A stretch of 15,858 nt of DNA from the NCBI GenBank assembly GCA_003445095.1, contig DLVS01000222.1:1-15858 (forward strand), read 5' to 3'. The position numbers and the translations under genes are program-made. The notes beneath the pieces are model-generated. The model ran no database searches. It saw only the letters and a program-made list of their open reading frames with translations, and was not told the DNA's origin. Shown here piece after piece: positions 6,945 to 14,057 of the stretch. Position 1 is the stretch's first letter. Each line of letters starts with the position of its first letter. The DNA is from Verrucomicrobiales bacterium (GTDB taxonomy: Bacteria > Verrucomicrobiota > Verrucomicrobiia > Limisphaerales > UBA9464).

Positions 6945-8420
6945 ATGTCTGCCTCCCGCAAATCCCGTTGGCCCACCTTCATCATCATTGCCGCGATCGC
7001 GGGCAGTGGCGGGTGGGCCTATTACCGATGGAAACATGGCCCAAACTCGGCTTCCGCGGGCGCGCCGGAGCTTCGCACTAATCGCGTCAGCATCGGCAAC
7101 ATCACCAACCTGGTGACCGCCAACGGGGCGCTTAACCCGGTGCGGATTGTCACAGTCGGGAGTCAAATTTCCGGCATCATCACCGAGATGAACGTGGATT
7201 TTAATTCGAAGGTGAAGGCCGGTGACATCCTGGCGAAGGTGGATTCCTCGACGTATGAACGGGATCTGGCGTCGGCTGATGCCGACCTGGCTAACGCCAA
7301 GGCTGCCCTCGCGCTAGCCGAATTTAATTTCAAACGCGGCCAAGAGTTATTCGCCGCCAAGCTGATCTCTGAGTCCGAGTACCAACAGAATGACGTGGCC
7401 CTTCAACAAGCTAAAGCGGTAGTCAAGACGCGGGAAGCTTCGGTTGAACGTGCCAAAGTGAATCTGGATCGCACGGTCATCACCGCGCCGATCAGTGGAA
7501 TAGTGATTTCCCGCAAAGTGGACGCGGGCCAGACGGTGGCCGCGAGCTTCAATACTCCCGAAATGTTCACCATCGCTCATGATCTCGCTCAAATGCAGAT
7601 CGAAACGATGGTCAGTGAGGCTGATGTCGGTGGTATCGAAGAAGGTCAAAAGGTCAATTTCACAGTAGATGCCTTTCCGAATCGGCTTTTCACCGGCCGC
7701 GTTCGACAGGTCCGCTACGCTGCGGTTACGAACCAAAATGTCGTCACCTATTCCACGATCGTCGAAGTCGAGAACAAAGACATGAAGTTGCGTCCTGGAA
7801 TGACGGCCAACACCTCCATCATCACGTCCCAACGCACCAATGTTATTCGCATTCCGAATGCCGCCTTGCGCTTCCGCCCGCCGGAAGGCTTGGTCGTAGG
7901 ATCGACCAACGACGCGGTGGCCAAAGCCGCGGGGACCAACGCCCCGAGCGGTCCGCGCCCGATGGGGGACTTGCCCGTACCACCGTGGGTTGCCGAGGGT
8001 CGACGCCCCACCGAAGACGAACGGGCCAAGTTTGAGGCGACTCTCACCCCCGAACAAAAAGAGCAGTATCGTCAAATGCGCGAGCGGATGCGGGCGATGA
8101 TGGCTAGCGGAGGAGGACCCGGCGGCGGAGGGCCTGGCGGGCCTGGGGGAATGATGGGAAGTAGCGGACGGGCGCCGGTCAATGAAGGGCCGGCGATTCG
8201 CACCGTCTATTTGATCGATCCCGACCAGTCGTCGCCCGGCAAACCCGTCCTCAAGGCCGTCTCCGTCAAAACCGGTATTAGTGATGGGACTAACACTGAG
8301 ATTTCCGAGGGCTTGAAAGAGGGGGATGTTATCGTGAGTGGAACTGTCACCGCGTCTACGGCCGCTGGTCCGACGGCGAATCCATTCGGTGGACCGTTTG
8401 GCGGACCGCCCCGCCGCTAG
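6945..8420 (+). CDS. MacA/HlyD-type periplasmic adaptor of an ABC efflux pump
   Basis: The adaptor subunit that links an inner-membrane ABC exporter to an outer-membrane channel. An N-terminal membrane helix (residues 10-27) anchors it. It is followed by the first half of a lipoyl domain (SQISGIITEMNVDFNSKVKA, about 73-92), an alpha-helical hairpin rich in Ala, Lys and Glu (103-178), the second lipoyl half (VITAPISGIVISRKVDAGQT, 178-197) and a beta-barrel (215-300), ending in the membrane-proximal domain (418-470). At 491 residues it is about 120 longer than typical MacA. The extra length is mainly an insertion at about 311-417, which contains LTPEQKEQYRQMRERMRAMM and a Gly/Pro/Met-rich run, plus a Gly/Pro tail. 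It lies 44 bases before the ATPase start and is surely in the same operon. The start has no Shine-Dalgarno sequence. Substrate cannot be predicted. Confidence 0.95.
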   Translation: MSASRKSRWPTFIIIAAIAGSGGWAYYRWKHGPNSASAGAPELRTNRVSIGNITNLVTANGALNPVRIVTVGSQISGIITEMNVDFNSKVKAGDILAKVDSSTYERDLASADADLANAKAALALAEFNFKRGQELFAAKLISESEYQQNDVALQQAKAVVKTREASVERAKVNLDRTVITAPISGIVISRKVDAGQTVAASFNTPEMFTIAHDLAQMQIETMVSEADVGGIEEGQKVNFTVDAFPNRLFTGRVRQVRYAAVTNQNVVTYSTIVEVENKDMKLRPGMTANTSIITSQRTNVIRIPNAALRFRPPEGLVVGSTNDAVAKAAGTNAPSGPRPMGDLPVPPWVAEGRRPTEDERAKFEATLTPEQKEQYRQMRERMRAMMASGGGPGGGGPGGPGGMMGSSGRAPVNEGPAIRTVYLIDPDQSSPGKPVLKAVSVKTGISDGTNTEISEGLKEGDVIVSGTVTASTAAGPTANPFGGPFGGPPRR

Positions 8421-8452
8421 CCCCTCACCCAACTTGACGAAGGAATTCTCCA

Positions 8453-8456
8453 AGGA
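8453..8456 (+). promoter_or_regulatory. Ribosome binding site deciding the GTG start of the ATPase
   Basis: AGGA (within AAGGAA) seven bases before GTG 8464. It supports this start over longer readings that would run into the adaptor's coding sequence. Confidence 0.6.
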
Positions 8457-8463
8457 ATCTGCC

Positions 8464-9225
8464 GTGGCTGTACCGGTCATCCAACTTGAGGATTTTCGAA
8501 AAACCTACACTTCAGGTGAAGTGCAGGTGCAAGCCGTCCGGGGCGTGAACCTCGAAATCCAACCCGGTGAATTCGTTGCCATCATGGGCGCCAGTGGTTC
8601 GGGCAAGAGCACCATGATGAATACGCTCGGATGTCTGGACCGCCCGACGAGTGGTCGATTTTTGCTCGATGGGGTGAACGTCGGTGACCTCGATCGCGAC
8701 GAGTTGGCTGATTTGCGCAACCGCAAGATCGGCTTTGTCTTTCAGGGCTTCAACCTGCTCGCACGCACCACCGCGCTGGAGAATGTCGAGTTGCCAATGC
8801 TGTACTCCCGGCCACCGCTTCCGGGGCGTCAGCAACGGGACCTGGCGATCAAGGCACTCGAACTGGTGGGCCTGGGCGAACGAGCGGACCATACGCCGAG
8901 TCAGTTATCCGGCGGACAGCAACAGCGCGTCGCGATCGCCCGTGGTCTGGTCAATCAGCCCAAGCTCCTGCTCGCAGACGAACCTACGGGCAATCTCGAT
9001 TCCCGCACCAGCATCGAGATCATGGGGATTTTTCAAAAGCTAAACGACCAAGGCATCACGCTCGTCATGGTCACGCACGAACTTGACATCGCTCGGTATT
9101 GCCGTCGCGTGGTGGTGATGCGCGACGGATTGATCCGGAGCGATGAGCCCGTGAAAGAACGCAGTATCGCCGCCGAAGAGCTGGCCAAGCTCGAAGCGGA
9201 ACAGAAGGCGATCCAGTTGGCTTAA
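8464..9225 (+). CDS. MacB/LolD-type ABC transporter ATP-binding protein
   Basis: The cytoplasmic ATPase of the exporter, 253 residues. The motifs are complete: Walker A GASGSGKST, Q-loop in VFQGFNLL, signature LSGGQQQRVAIARGL, Walker B LLLADEPTGNLD and H-loop VMVTHEL. The phrase ADEPTGNLDS and the MNTLGCLDRPTSG segment after Walker A are characteristic of the MacB/LolD/FtsE branch, whose members power mechanotransmission across the periplasm rather than moving substrate through the membrane. The C-terminus carries an extra charged helix (about 228-253, ending AEELAKLEAEQKAIQLA). GTG 8464 is chosen because of the well-placed AGGA and because homology begins at VPVIQLEDFRKTY; the frame upstream is open but overlaps the adaptor gene. 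The permease gene starts five bases after the stop, so translation is probably coupled. Confidence 0.97.
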   Translation: MAVPVIQLEDFRKTYTSGEVQVQAVRGVNLEIQPGEFVAIMGASGSGKSTMMNTLGCLDRPTSGRFLLDGVNVGDLDRDELADLRNRKIGFVFQGFNLLARTTALENVELPMLYSRPPLPGRQQRDLAIKALELVGLGERADHTPSQLSGGQQQRVAIARGLVNQPKLLLADEPTGNLDSRTSIEIMGIFQKLNDQGITLVMVTHELDIARYCRRVVVMRDGLIRSDEPVKERSIAAEELAKLEAEQKAIQLA

Positions 9226-9230
9226 ATCTT

Positions 9231-10448
9231 ATGATTGCTGTGTTGCGAATCGCCTTGCGGGCGCTGCGGCGGAATGTGCTCCGGTCGTTCCTCACCATGC
9301 TCGGAATTATTGTTGGGATCGCCGCGGTGATCGTCGGTGTCAGCATGGGCGCGGGCGCCAAGGCCGAAGTGGATAAACGCATCGCCGGCATGGGACAAAA
9401 CCTCCTCACGGTAATGTCCGGCAACATGTCCCGTGGCGGTGTTCGCGGTGGATTCGGCATGGCTCCGAACTTGACGGTGGCCGACTACGACGCGATTCGG
9501 CGCGAAATCAGCGGTATCTCGGCCGTAAGTCCGGAGGCGCGCGTCGGTGGAGCTCAGGTCGCTGTGGGCAACCAAAACAGCATGGTCCAAGTGTCCGGTG
9601 TCAGCGCGGAATACCTGACCGCTCGTTCCTGGGCTCTCCGTAGCGGCGACAATTTCTCCGAGCAAGATGTCCGCAATGCCAACAAGGTTTGCTTAATCGG
9701 AGCCACTACGGCGAAAACTCTTTTTGGTGAAAACGTCGATCCGGTTGGCCAGATCATACGGATCAAGAACGCGCCCTTCACCATCGTCGGTTGGCTCGAG
9801 GCGAAGGGCTCCGGCAGCTTCGGACAGGATCAGGACGACATCGTGCTGGTCCCTTACACCAGCGTGATGAAGCGACTCTCCGGCGATACCAAGTTTCGCT
9901 CGCTGTTCGTGCAAGCAGACTCTCCCGCCGGAATCGCCGATGTGCAGGAGCAACTCACTTCATTGCTCCGTCAGCGACATCAGATTCCTGAAGGCCGCGA
10001 TGACGACTTTATGGTTCGCACCCAGCAGGAGACCAGTGACTTTTTTAACGCGAACAATCGGATCATGACCATTCTGATCAGCTTCTTTGCGGGCATCTCG
10101 CTGGTGGTGGGCGGGATCGGCATCATGAATATTATGTTGGTGAGTGTGACTGAGCGGACCCGCGAGATTGGCATCCGCTTGGCAGTGGGCGCCCGCGGAC
10201 GTGATGTGCTGAGTCAATTCTTGACCGAAGCGGTCTTGCTCAGCGTTTTGGGAGGCGGACTCGGAATCGCCACCGGCTTCTGGCTCGCGCCGCTGCTGAC
10301 AAAGTACTTCGAGTTTCCCACCCTGATCTCGAATAGCTCAGTGATCATGGCCTTCTCCGTCAGCGCGGTAATCGGAATCGTGTTCGGTTTTTTTCCGGCG
10401 TTGAAGGCGGCGCGCCTCGATCCGATCGATGCTTTGCGGTACGAGTAG
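9231..10448 (+). CDS. MacB-type ABC transporter permease (FtsX family)
   Basis: The inner-membrane subunit of the exporter, 405 residues and full length for an unfused MacB permease. Helix 1 is at about 21-40 (SFLTMLGIIVGIAAVIVG). A large periplasmic MacB_PCD domain follows (about 41-275), then the FtsX domain with helices at about 278-303, 332-355 and 370-392. The cytoplasmic loop TERTREIGIRLAVGAR is the coupling segment to the ATPase. The C-terminal ALKAARLDPIDALRYE is the classic MacB ending. Unlike E. coli MacB, ATPase and permease are separate polypeptides. A Gly/Met-rich patch (SGNMSRGGVRGGFGMAP, 63-79) sits in the periplasmic domain. The ATG has no Shine-Dalgarno sequence and relies on coupling to the ATPase stop. 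It ends 26 bases before the convergent sulfatase gene, and that gap holds no obvious terminator hairpin. Confidence 0.97.
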   Translation: MIAVLRIALRALRRNVLRSFLTMLGIIVGIAAVIVGVSMGAGAKAEVDKRIAGMGQNLLTVMSGNMSRGGVRGGFGMAPNLTVADYDAIRREISGISAVSPEARVGGAQVAVGNQNSMVQVSGVSAEYLTARSWALRSGDNFSEQDVRNANKVCLIGATTAKTLFGENVDPVGQIIRIKNAPFTIVGWLEAKGSGSFGQDQDDIVLVPYTSVMKRLSGDTKFRSLFVQADSPAGIADVQEQLTSLLRQRHQIPEGRDDDFMVRTQQETSDFFNANNRIMTILISFFAGISLVVGGIGIMNIMLVSVTERTREIGIRLAVGARGRDVLSQFLTEAVLLSVLGGGLGIATGFWLAPLLTKYFEFPTLISNSSVIMAFSVSAVIGIVFGFFPALKAARLDPIDALRYE

Positions 10449-10474
10449 AAGAGCAGATCGACGTTGGGCGCATT

Positions 10475-12151
10475 TCATTTCGGCCGAATCTCATTTGGCA
10501 AAAAGCTGCCGTCGTTGACACCAACCTCCATCGCCATGAGATCGTTCAAGAGGCTGTTCATCTTCAAGATCAATGCCCGGTTCTTCTCCGGTTCGGCGGC
10601 CAAGTTGCGAACTTCGTCCGGGTCGCTGTCCAAATCGAAAAGCTGAACGTCGTTGTGCTGGAAAAGATCCTCTAACGATTGTGGCGTGTTGAAATCGTTC
10701 GGCGCGTAGTAGCGCGCGAACTTGTAGCGTCCATTGAACGCGAAAGAGAGGAAGCCGCGTTTGCCCAGCTTCGCCTCGGTAACTGGCGGAGTAGGCTGAC
10801 CCATATTTAGCGAGCTAAGCAGTTTGCTGAGATAGTCTGCGCCCACCGTGCTCACGCCCAAATAATTGAAGAGGACGGCCGGTCGCACCGCCTGCACGCC
10901 GACATTTTCTGGGTCGGCGAGCAGTCCGGAAAAGTCGCGCCCGGGCAACGCCTTGACGGCCGCCGGGCGGCTGGCCTCCGGCACTCCCGTCAAACCGACG
11001 ATCGTTGGGAGTAGATCCAGATGGCTGGTCAGCGCGTCACAACTGGCTCCGGCCTTGGCGACCGGGCTGGCGATGATGAACGGCACATGGGCGTTGGCTT
11101 CGTAGCAGAACGGCCCTTTACCCTTCAAGCCGCCGTGAGCGCCGGCCATCTCGCCGTGATCGGACGTGAAAATGACGATCGTGTCCCGCCATAGATCCAT
11201 TTCGTTCATTACGTCCACCAGTTGCTGGAGAGCGCGGTCTTCGTCCCGAATGCAGTTGAGGTAATAGTTGTAAAAGACTTGCCACATATCTTTGCGGTCC
11301 GTGGGGATCGTGCCCGACCAGCCGTCCCAGCCGCTCTTGTATTCCAAAATCGCGGGCGGCATACCGGGGGCGGTCAGCGATTCGGTAAGACTGGCCGGCA
11401 GCGTGAAGGACCATTGCTTTTCGTAAAGCGTACTCGCTGGCAGCGGCGGGAGCGTCTCCGGCGGGATGGCCTTTTGGATTGCGGGCTGGTCGGGGATGTT
11501 GGCATTGCCGTACATAATGTCGTGAGCGTTCACAAAACTAGCGACCATGAAGAACGGCTGGCCGGTTCGGCGCGCTGCACCCGCGTTGACGCGCAGCCAG
11601 CGGACACTTTCGCCTGCAATGAAAGGGTCATTGTCGAAGCCGCTTCGTGGTTGGCTTCCGATGTCCCCGCCGGCGCTGAAGACATCGAAGCCGTAGCGTT
11701 GAATGGCCGCGTGGTAGTTGACTTTGGGGTCCGGGTTGAGAATGCGTTTGTCCATTTCCAGTTTCCCGAAATAGGCGGTCTTGTAGCCCAGGCCTTTCAG
11801 CACCGACCCTACATTCGGCAGGTCCGGCCTGAGCGTCGGCGTGAAGGGATATTGCATTTGATCGAACACGCCCGTGAGTTGTGGCGGCCGGCCGGTGAGG
11901 AGGGAGGCACGCGACGGCGAGCACATCGCCGAGGAGATGTAATGGTTGCGGAACGTGACGCCGTGGCGGGCAATCGCATCGAGTGCGGGCAGAGAATAAT
12001 CGGCGCTGGCGAACAGGCGGTAGGTTCGCTGGTCGCTAATGACAAAGACGATGTTGGGTTTCTTGGGTTGCTCCGCTGCCGGCACGGTGAGTGCGACGAA
12101 GGCGGCCAGCATCGCCGCGGCCCACTTGGATAGTTGTGAATGTGGTTTCAT
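10475..12151 (-). CDS. Secreted type I sulfatase (formylglycine-dependent)
   Basis: A 558-residue arylsulfatase-fold hydrolase with a signal peptide (about 1-26, cleaved near PAAEQ), so periplasmic or exported. Cys77 in CSPSR is the site converted to formylglycine. Asp40 (NIVFVISDQ) and Asp331-His332 (FTSDHGE) are metal ligands, Lys130 and His210 (SFVNAHD) match active-site residues, and Lys343 or Lys345 probably contacts the sulfate. It should cleave sulfate esters, possibly from polysaccharides or from small sulfated organics; the single-Asp 'SDQ' motif is also seen in choline-sulfatase-like members. The usual GKxH motif reads GKLE here, with Glu132 in place of histidine. No formylglycine-generating enzyme or sulfatase-maturase gene is in the window. 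The ATG has no Shine-Dalgarno sequence. A palindrome lies 49-60 bases upstream. It probably forms its own transcription unit: the ClC gene upstream is 268 bases away. Confidence 0.97.
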   Translation of the reverse strand: MKPHSQLSKWAAAMLAAFVALTVPAAEQPKKPNIVFVISDQRTYRLFASADYSLPALDAIARHGVTFRNHYISSAMCSPSRASLLTGRPPQLTGVFDQMQYPFTPTLRPDLPNVGSVLKGLGYKTAYFGKLEMDKRILNPDPKVNYHAAIQRYGFDVFSAGGDIGSQPRSGFDNDPFIAGESVRWLRVNAGAARRTGQPFFMVASFVNAHDIMYGNANIPDQPAIQKAIPPETLPPLPASTLYEKQWSFTLPASLTESLTAPGMPPAILEYKSGWDGWSGTIPTDRKDMWQVFYNYYLNCIRDEDRALQQLVDVMNEMDLWRDTIVIFTSDHGEMAGAHGGLKGKGPFCYEANAHVPFIIASPVAKAGASCDALTSHLDLLPTIVGLTGVPEASRPAAVKALPGRDFSGLLADPENVGVQAVRPAVLFNYLGVSTVGADYLSKLLSSLNMGQPTPPVTEAKLGKRGFLSFAFNGRYKFARYYAPNDFNTPQSLEDLFQHNDVQLFDLDSDPDEVRNLAAEPEKNRALILKMNSLLNDLMAMEVGVNDGSFLPNEIRPK

Positions 12152-12190
12152 GGAAGTTCGTGCGTTCCGTGATTTTAGTTTCAGGCTTCA

Positions 12191-12217
12191 CAAACTGATC
12201 TTCGATCGAAGGGTTTG
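12191..12217. promoter_or_regulatory. Palindromic candidate operator upstream of the sulfatase
   Basis: The perfect 12-base palindrome CTTCGATCGAAG (12200-12211) is flanked by CAAAC (12191-12195) and GTTTG (12213-12217), so the inverted repeat extends outward with unequal spacers of four bases and one. It lies 49-60 bases before the sulfatase start codon, a normal operator position. No run of T follows on either strand, so it is not a simple terminator. No regulator gene is adjacent. The role is inferred from position and symmetry only. Confidence 0.3.
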
Positions 12218-12310
12218 CGTGACCAACGCTTTATCCAGCAATCCGAACATGCTTTCATCAGGTGAGAAACGGAAAACGCCCAAGGAGAATGAGGTGAGTT
12301 CGAACTTTAT

Positions 12311-12336
12311 GAGTGATCGATAGGATTGAATCACTC
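12311..12336 (-). terminator. Hairpin downstream of the ClC gene, possible weak terminator
   Basis: GAGTGAT (12311-12317) pairs with ATCACTC (12330-12336): a seven-base stem with a 12-base loop, 84-109 bases after the ClC stop on the minus strand. The bases after the stem on that strand (ATAAAGTT) are AT-rich but lack a proper U-tract, and the loop is large. It could be a weak terminator, an RNA-processing hairpin or a protein-binding inverted repeat. Confidence 0.2.
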
Positions 12337-12419
12337 TCTCGCGTGGGATTACGCCAATGGTATTGTACGGACAGCGCGAGCAACGCCGACTTGATTTCGG
12401 GAGGTAGGCGCTCAAACGG

Positions 12420-13745
12420 TCAGCGACATCGGTGACGCTGAACTTCCTGCGCGATCGTTCTGGAGTGGTCCGGCTCCACGCCTGTGTCGGTGCCAGGCGC
12501 AACTCGCAAGACTCGCTCACGGAGCGAATCATAGATGGGACGGTCGCCCGACAAGAGTGGGATTAACATTGCTCCAAAGCAGGCGGCCAATATCGGTAGC
12601 AAGAGGGTGACATTCCCCGTCAGTTCCGTAACCAGAATAATTCCGGTGGCGGGGGCGCGAACGACTGCGACAAAGAGCGCCGCCATGCCCACGACGGCGA
12701 AGGCAGAAGACGGAGTCGTAACCGACGGCAGTAGCCATTGCCCGACGGCGGAATACAAGAGCCCGAGTTGGGCGCCCAATACCAATAGCGGCGCAAACAG
12801 ACCGCCCGGGGTGCCGGCGCAATAGGATCCGAGACTCAGGACAAATCGGACCACGAATAGCACCGGCAGGACCGTGAGAGCCTGTTGGCCAGACAGCGCC
12901 CGCTGCGTTAGCGGATCACCACCGCCAACCCAGTCCGGCGCCAACCAGGCGACGGCACCGACCAAGCCACCGATGAAGGCTGCCCGCAATTCTACAGGCA
13001 CCCGATGGCAAGCGTCTGCCAACCTCAGTCCTACGAGTAGGCCACGGTTGTAAAGCACACCGGCAACGCCCGCGACCAGCCCAAGCCCGAAGAAGAGGAA
13101 GCCAGTGCCGGGTGACGGAAAGGAAATTGCCGAAAGTGCAAAATCGGGCGCTTGGCCGAGGAACCATCGGGCGGCTGCAATGGCTCCGGCGGAGGCGCCC
13201 AATGCCGCGAGGGCGGTCCGCGGATCGAATCGCCGAACTAGTTCTTCCAAGACGAACACGGCTCCGGCAATGGGCGCGTTGAAGGCCGTGGCCAATCCAG
13301 CGCCTCCACCCGCGGCGAGTAACGCGCGGCAGTCCGAGATATCCATTCGAAACCACTTTCCCAACCACAGCCCGAGCTGCGCGCCCATTTGCACGCTGGG
13401 GCCTTCCCGGCCTAATGCGAGTCCACCGCCAATGGCGAGAACGCCGCCGATGAACTTCACCGGAACGACGGCGGCCGTTTGAGGCAGCGGGCCACCCGCC
13501 AATGCCGCTTCCACTTGCGGGATTCCACTTCCGCCAGCAGTCGGTGCAAAACGGCGCACCAGCCATGCGGCGATCATGGCAGCCGTCGCGACGAGGCCCA
13601 CGACTAGAACGAAACCGACAAGCGGTCGTCCTTTGGCCGCGACAATCCATTGCGTTCGGATGCCGTCGGCTGAAAGGAGCGTGAGGCGGAAGGCAGTAGC
13701 GAGCAATCCGGAGCCGACACCAAGAGCGACGGACACCAGGGCCAT
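12420..13745 (-). CDS. ClC-family chloride/proton exchanger
   Basis: A multi-helix inner-membrane protein; residue numbers count from ATG 13745 (441 residues). Signature motifs are in order: GSGIP (72-76, chloride-coordinating serine), GREGP (gating Glu114), NAPIAG then VLEE (168, matching the internal proton glutamate of E. coli ClC-ec1), GGLFAP (315-320), and a tyrosine in DRPIYDSLRER (about 406) equivalent to the central Tyr445. With both glutamates present, Cl-/H+ antiport is more likely than a passive channel; in bacteria this supports acid resistance or charge balance. There are no C-terminal CBS domains. The short tail is charged. A GTG at 13799 would add 18 hydrophilic residues but has no ribosome site, while ATG 13745 has a perfect GGAGGT nine bases upstream; the short form would slightly trim the first helix. 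It reads in the same direction as the porin upstream, across a 312-base gap. Confidence 0.96.
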   Translation of the reverse strand: MALVSVALGVGSGLLATAFRLTLLSADGIRTQWIVAAKGRPLVGFVLVVGLVATAAMIAAWLVRRFAPTAGGSGIPQVEAALAGGPLPQTAAVVPVKFIGGVLAIGGGLALGREGPSVQMGAQLGLWLGKWFRMDISDCRALLAAGGGAGLATAFNAPIAGAVFVLEELVRRFDPRTALAALGASAGAIAAARWFLGQAPDFALSAISFPSPGTGFLFFGLGLVAGVAGVLYNRGLLVGLRLADACHRVPVELRAAFIGGLVGAVAWLAPDWVGGGDPLTQRALSGQQALTVLPVLFVVRFVLSLGSYCAGTPGGLFAPLLVLGAQLGLLYSAVGQWLLPSVTTPSSAFAVVGMAALFVAVVRAPATGIILVTELTGNVTLLLPILAACFGAMLIPLLSGDRPIYDSLRERVLRVAPGTDTGVEPDHSRTIAQEVQRHRCR

Positions 13746-13754
13746 TAAGACGAC

Positions 13755-13760
13755 ACCTCC
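13755..13760 (-). promoter_or_regulatory. Strong ribosome binding site of the ClC gene
   Basis: GGAGGT nine bases before ATG 13745 is the strongest Shine-Dalgarno sequence in the window. It would lie inside the coding sequence if translation began at GTG 13799, so it favours the shorter protein. The same bases also encode Gly-Gly, so chance remains possible. Confidence 0.55.
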
Positions 13761-14057
13761 GCGACGATCAGTGGGCGGTTCGACGTCGGTTGCGCGCACG
13801 CCCGAACATTACTGCGGATCGCAGGAAAGTTGCCAGTCATGCGCCGAGAAGTTGGCGACCCAAACGTCGATAGATCACCGACCCGGTTTGCGTTGGTCCA
13901 CCTCCCTCATTTGTCGCATGATTTATTCCAGGTTGTAACTCGCCGCCCGATGCAAGGGGGACAAAACGGACTTCGGATCATTGCCAAACGACTGCTCAAA
14001 AGGATCGCGTTTGATTTTCTGAATCTGCGCGTACGCAAAGGCTGGCTACGGGCGGTC

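Noticed and set aside
8107..8160. GGA/GGC-rich run as a DNA repeat or CRISPR-like array
   Set aside because: It is irregular and in frame with the adaptor, encoding its Gly/Pro/Met linker; there are no unique spacers.
8338..8463. Longer reading frame in front of the ABC ATPase
   Set aside because: It overlaps the adaptor's coding sequence in another frame, has no homology, and GTG 8464 has a well-placed AGGA.
12188..12532. Minus-strand frame of 114 codons between the ClC and sulfatase genes
   Set aside because: It overlaps the ClC 3' end in another frame, has no recognisable domain and unusual composition; treated as non-coding.
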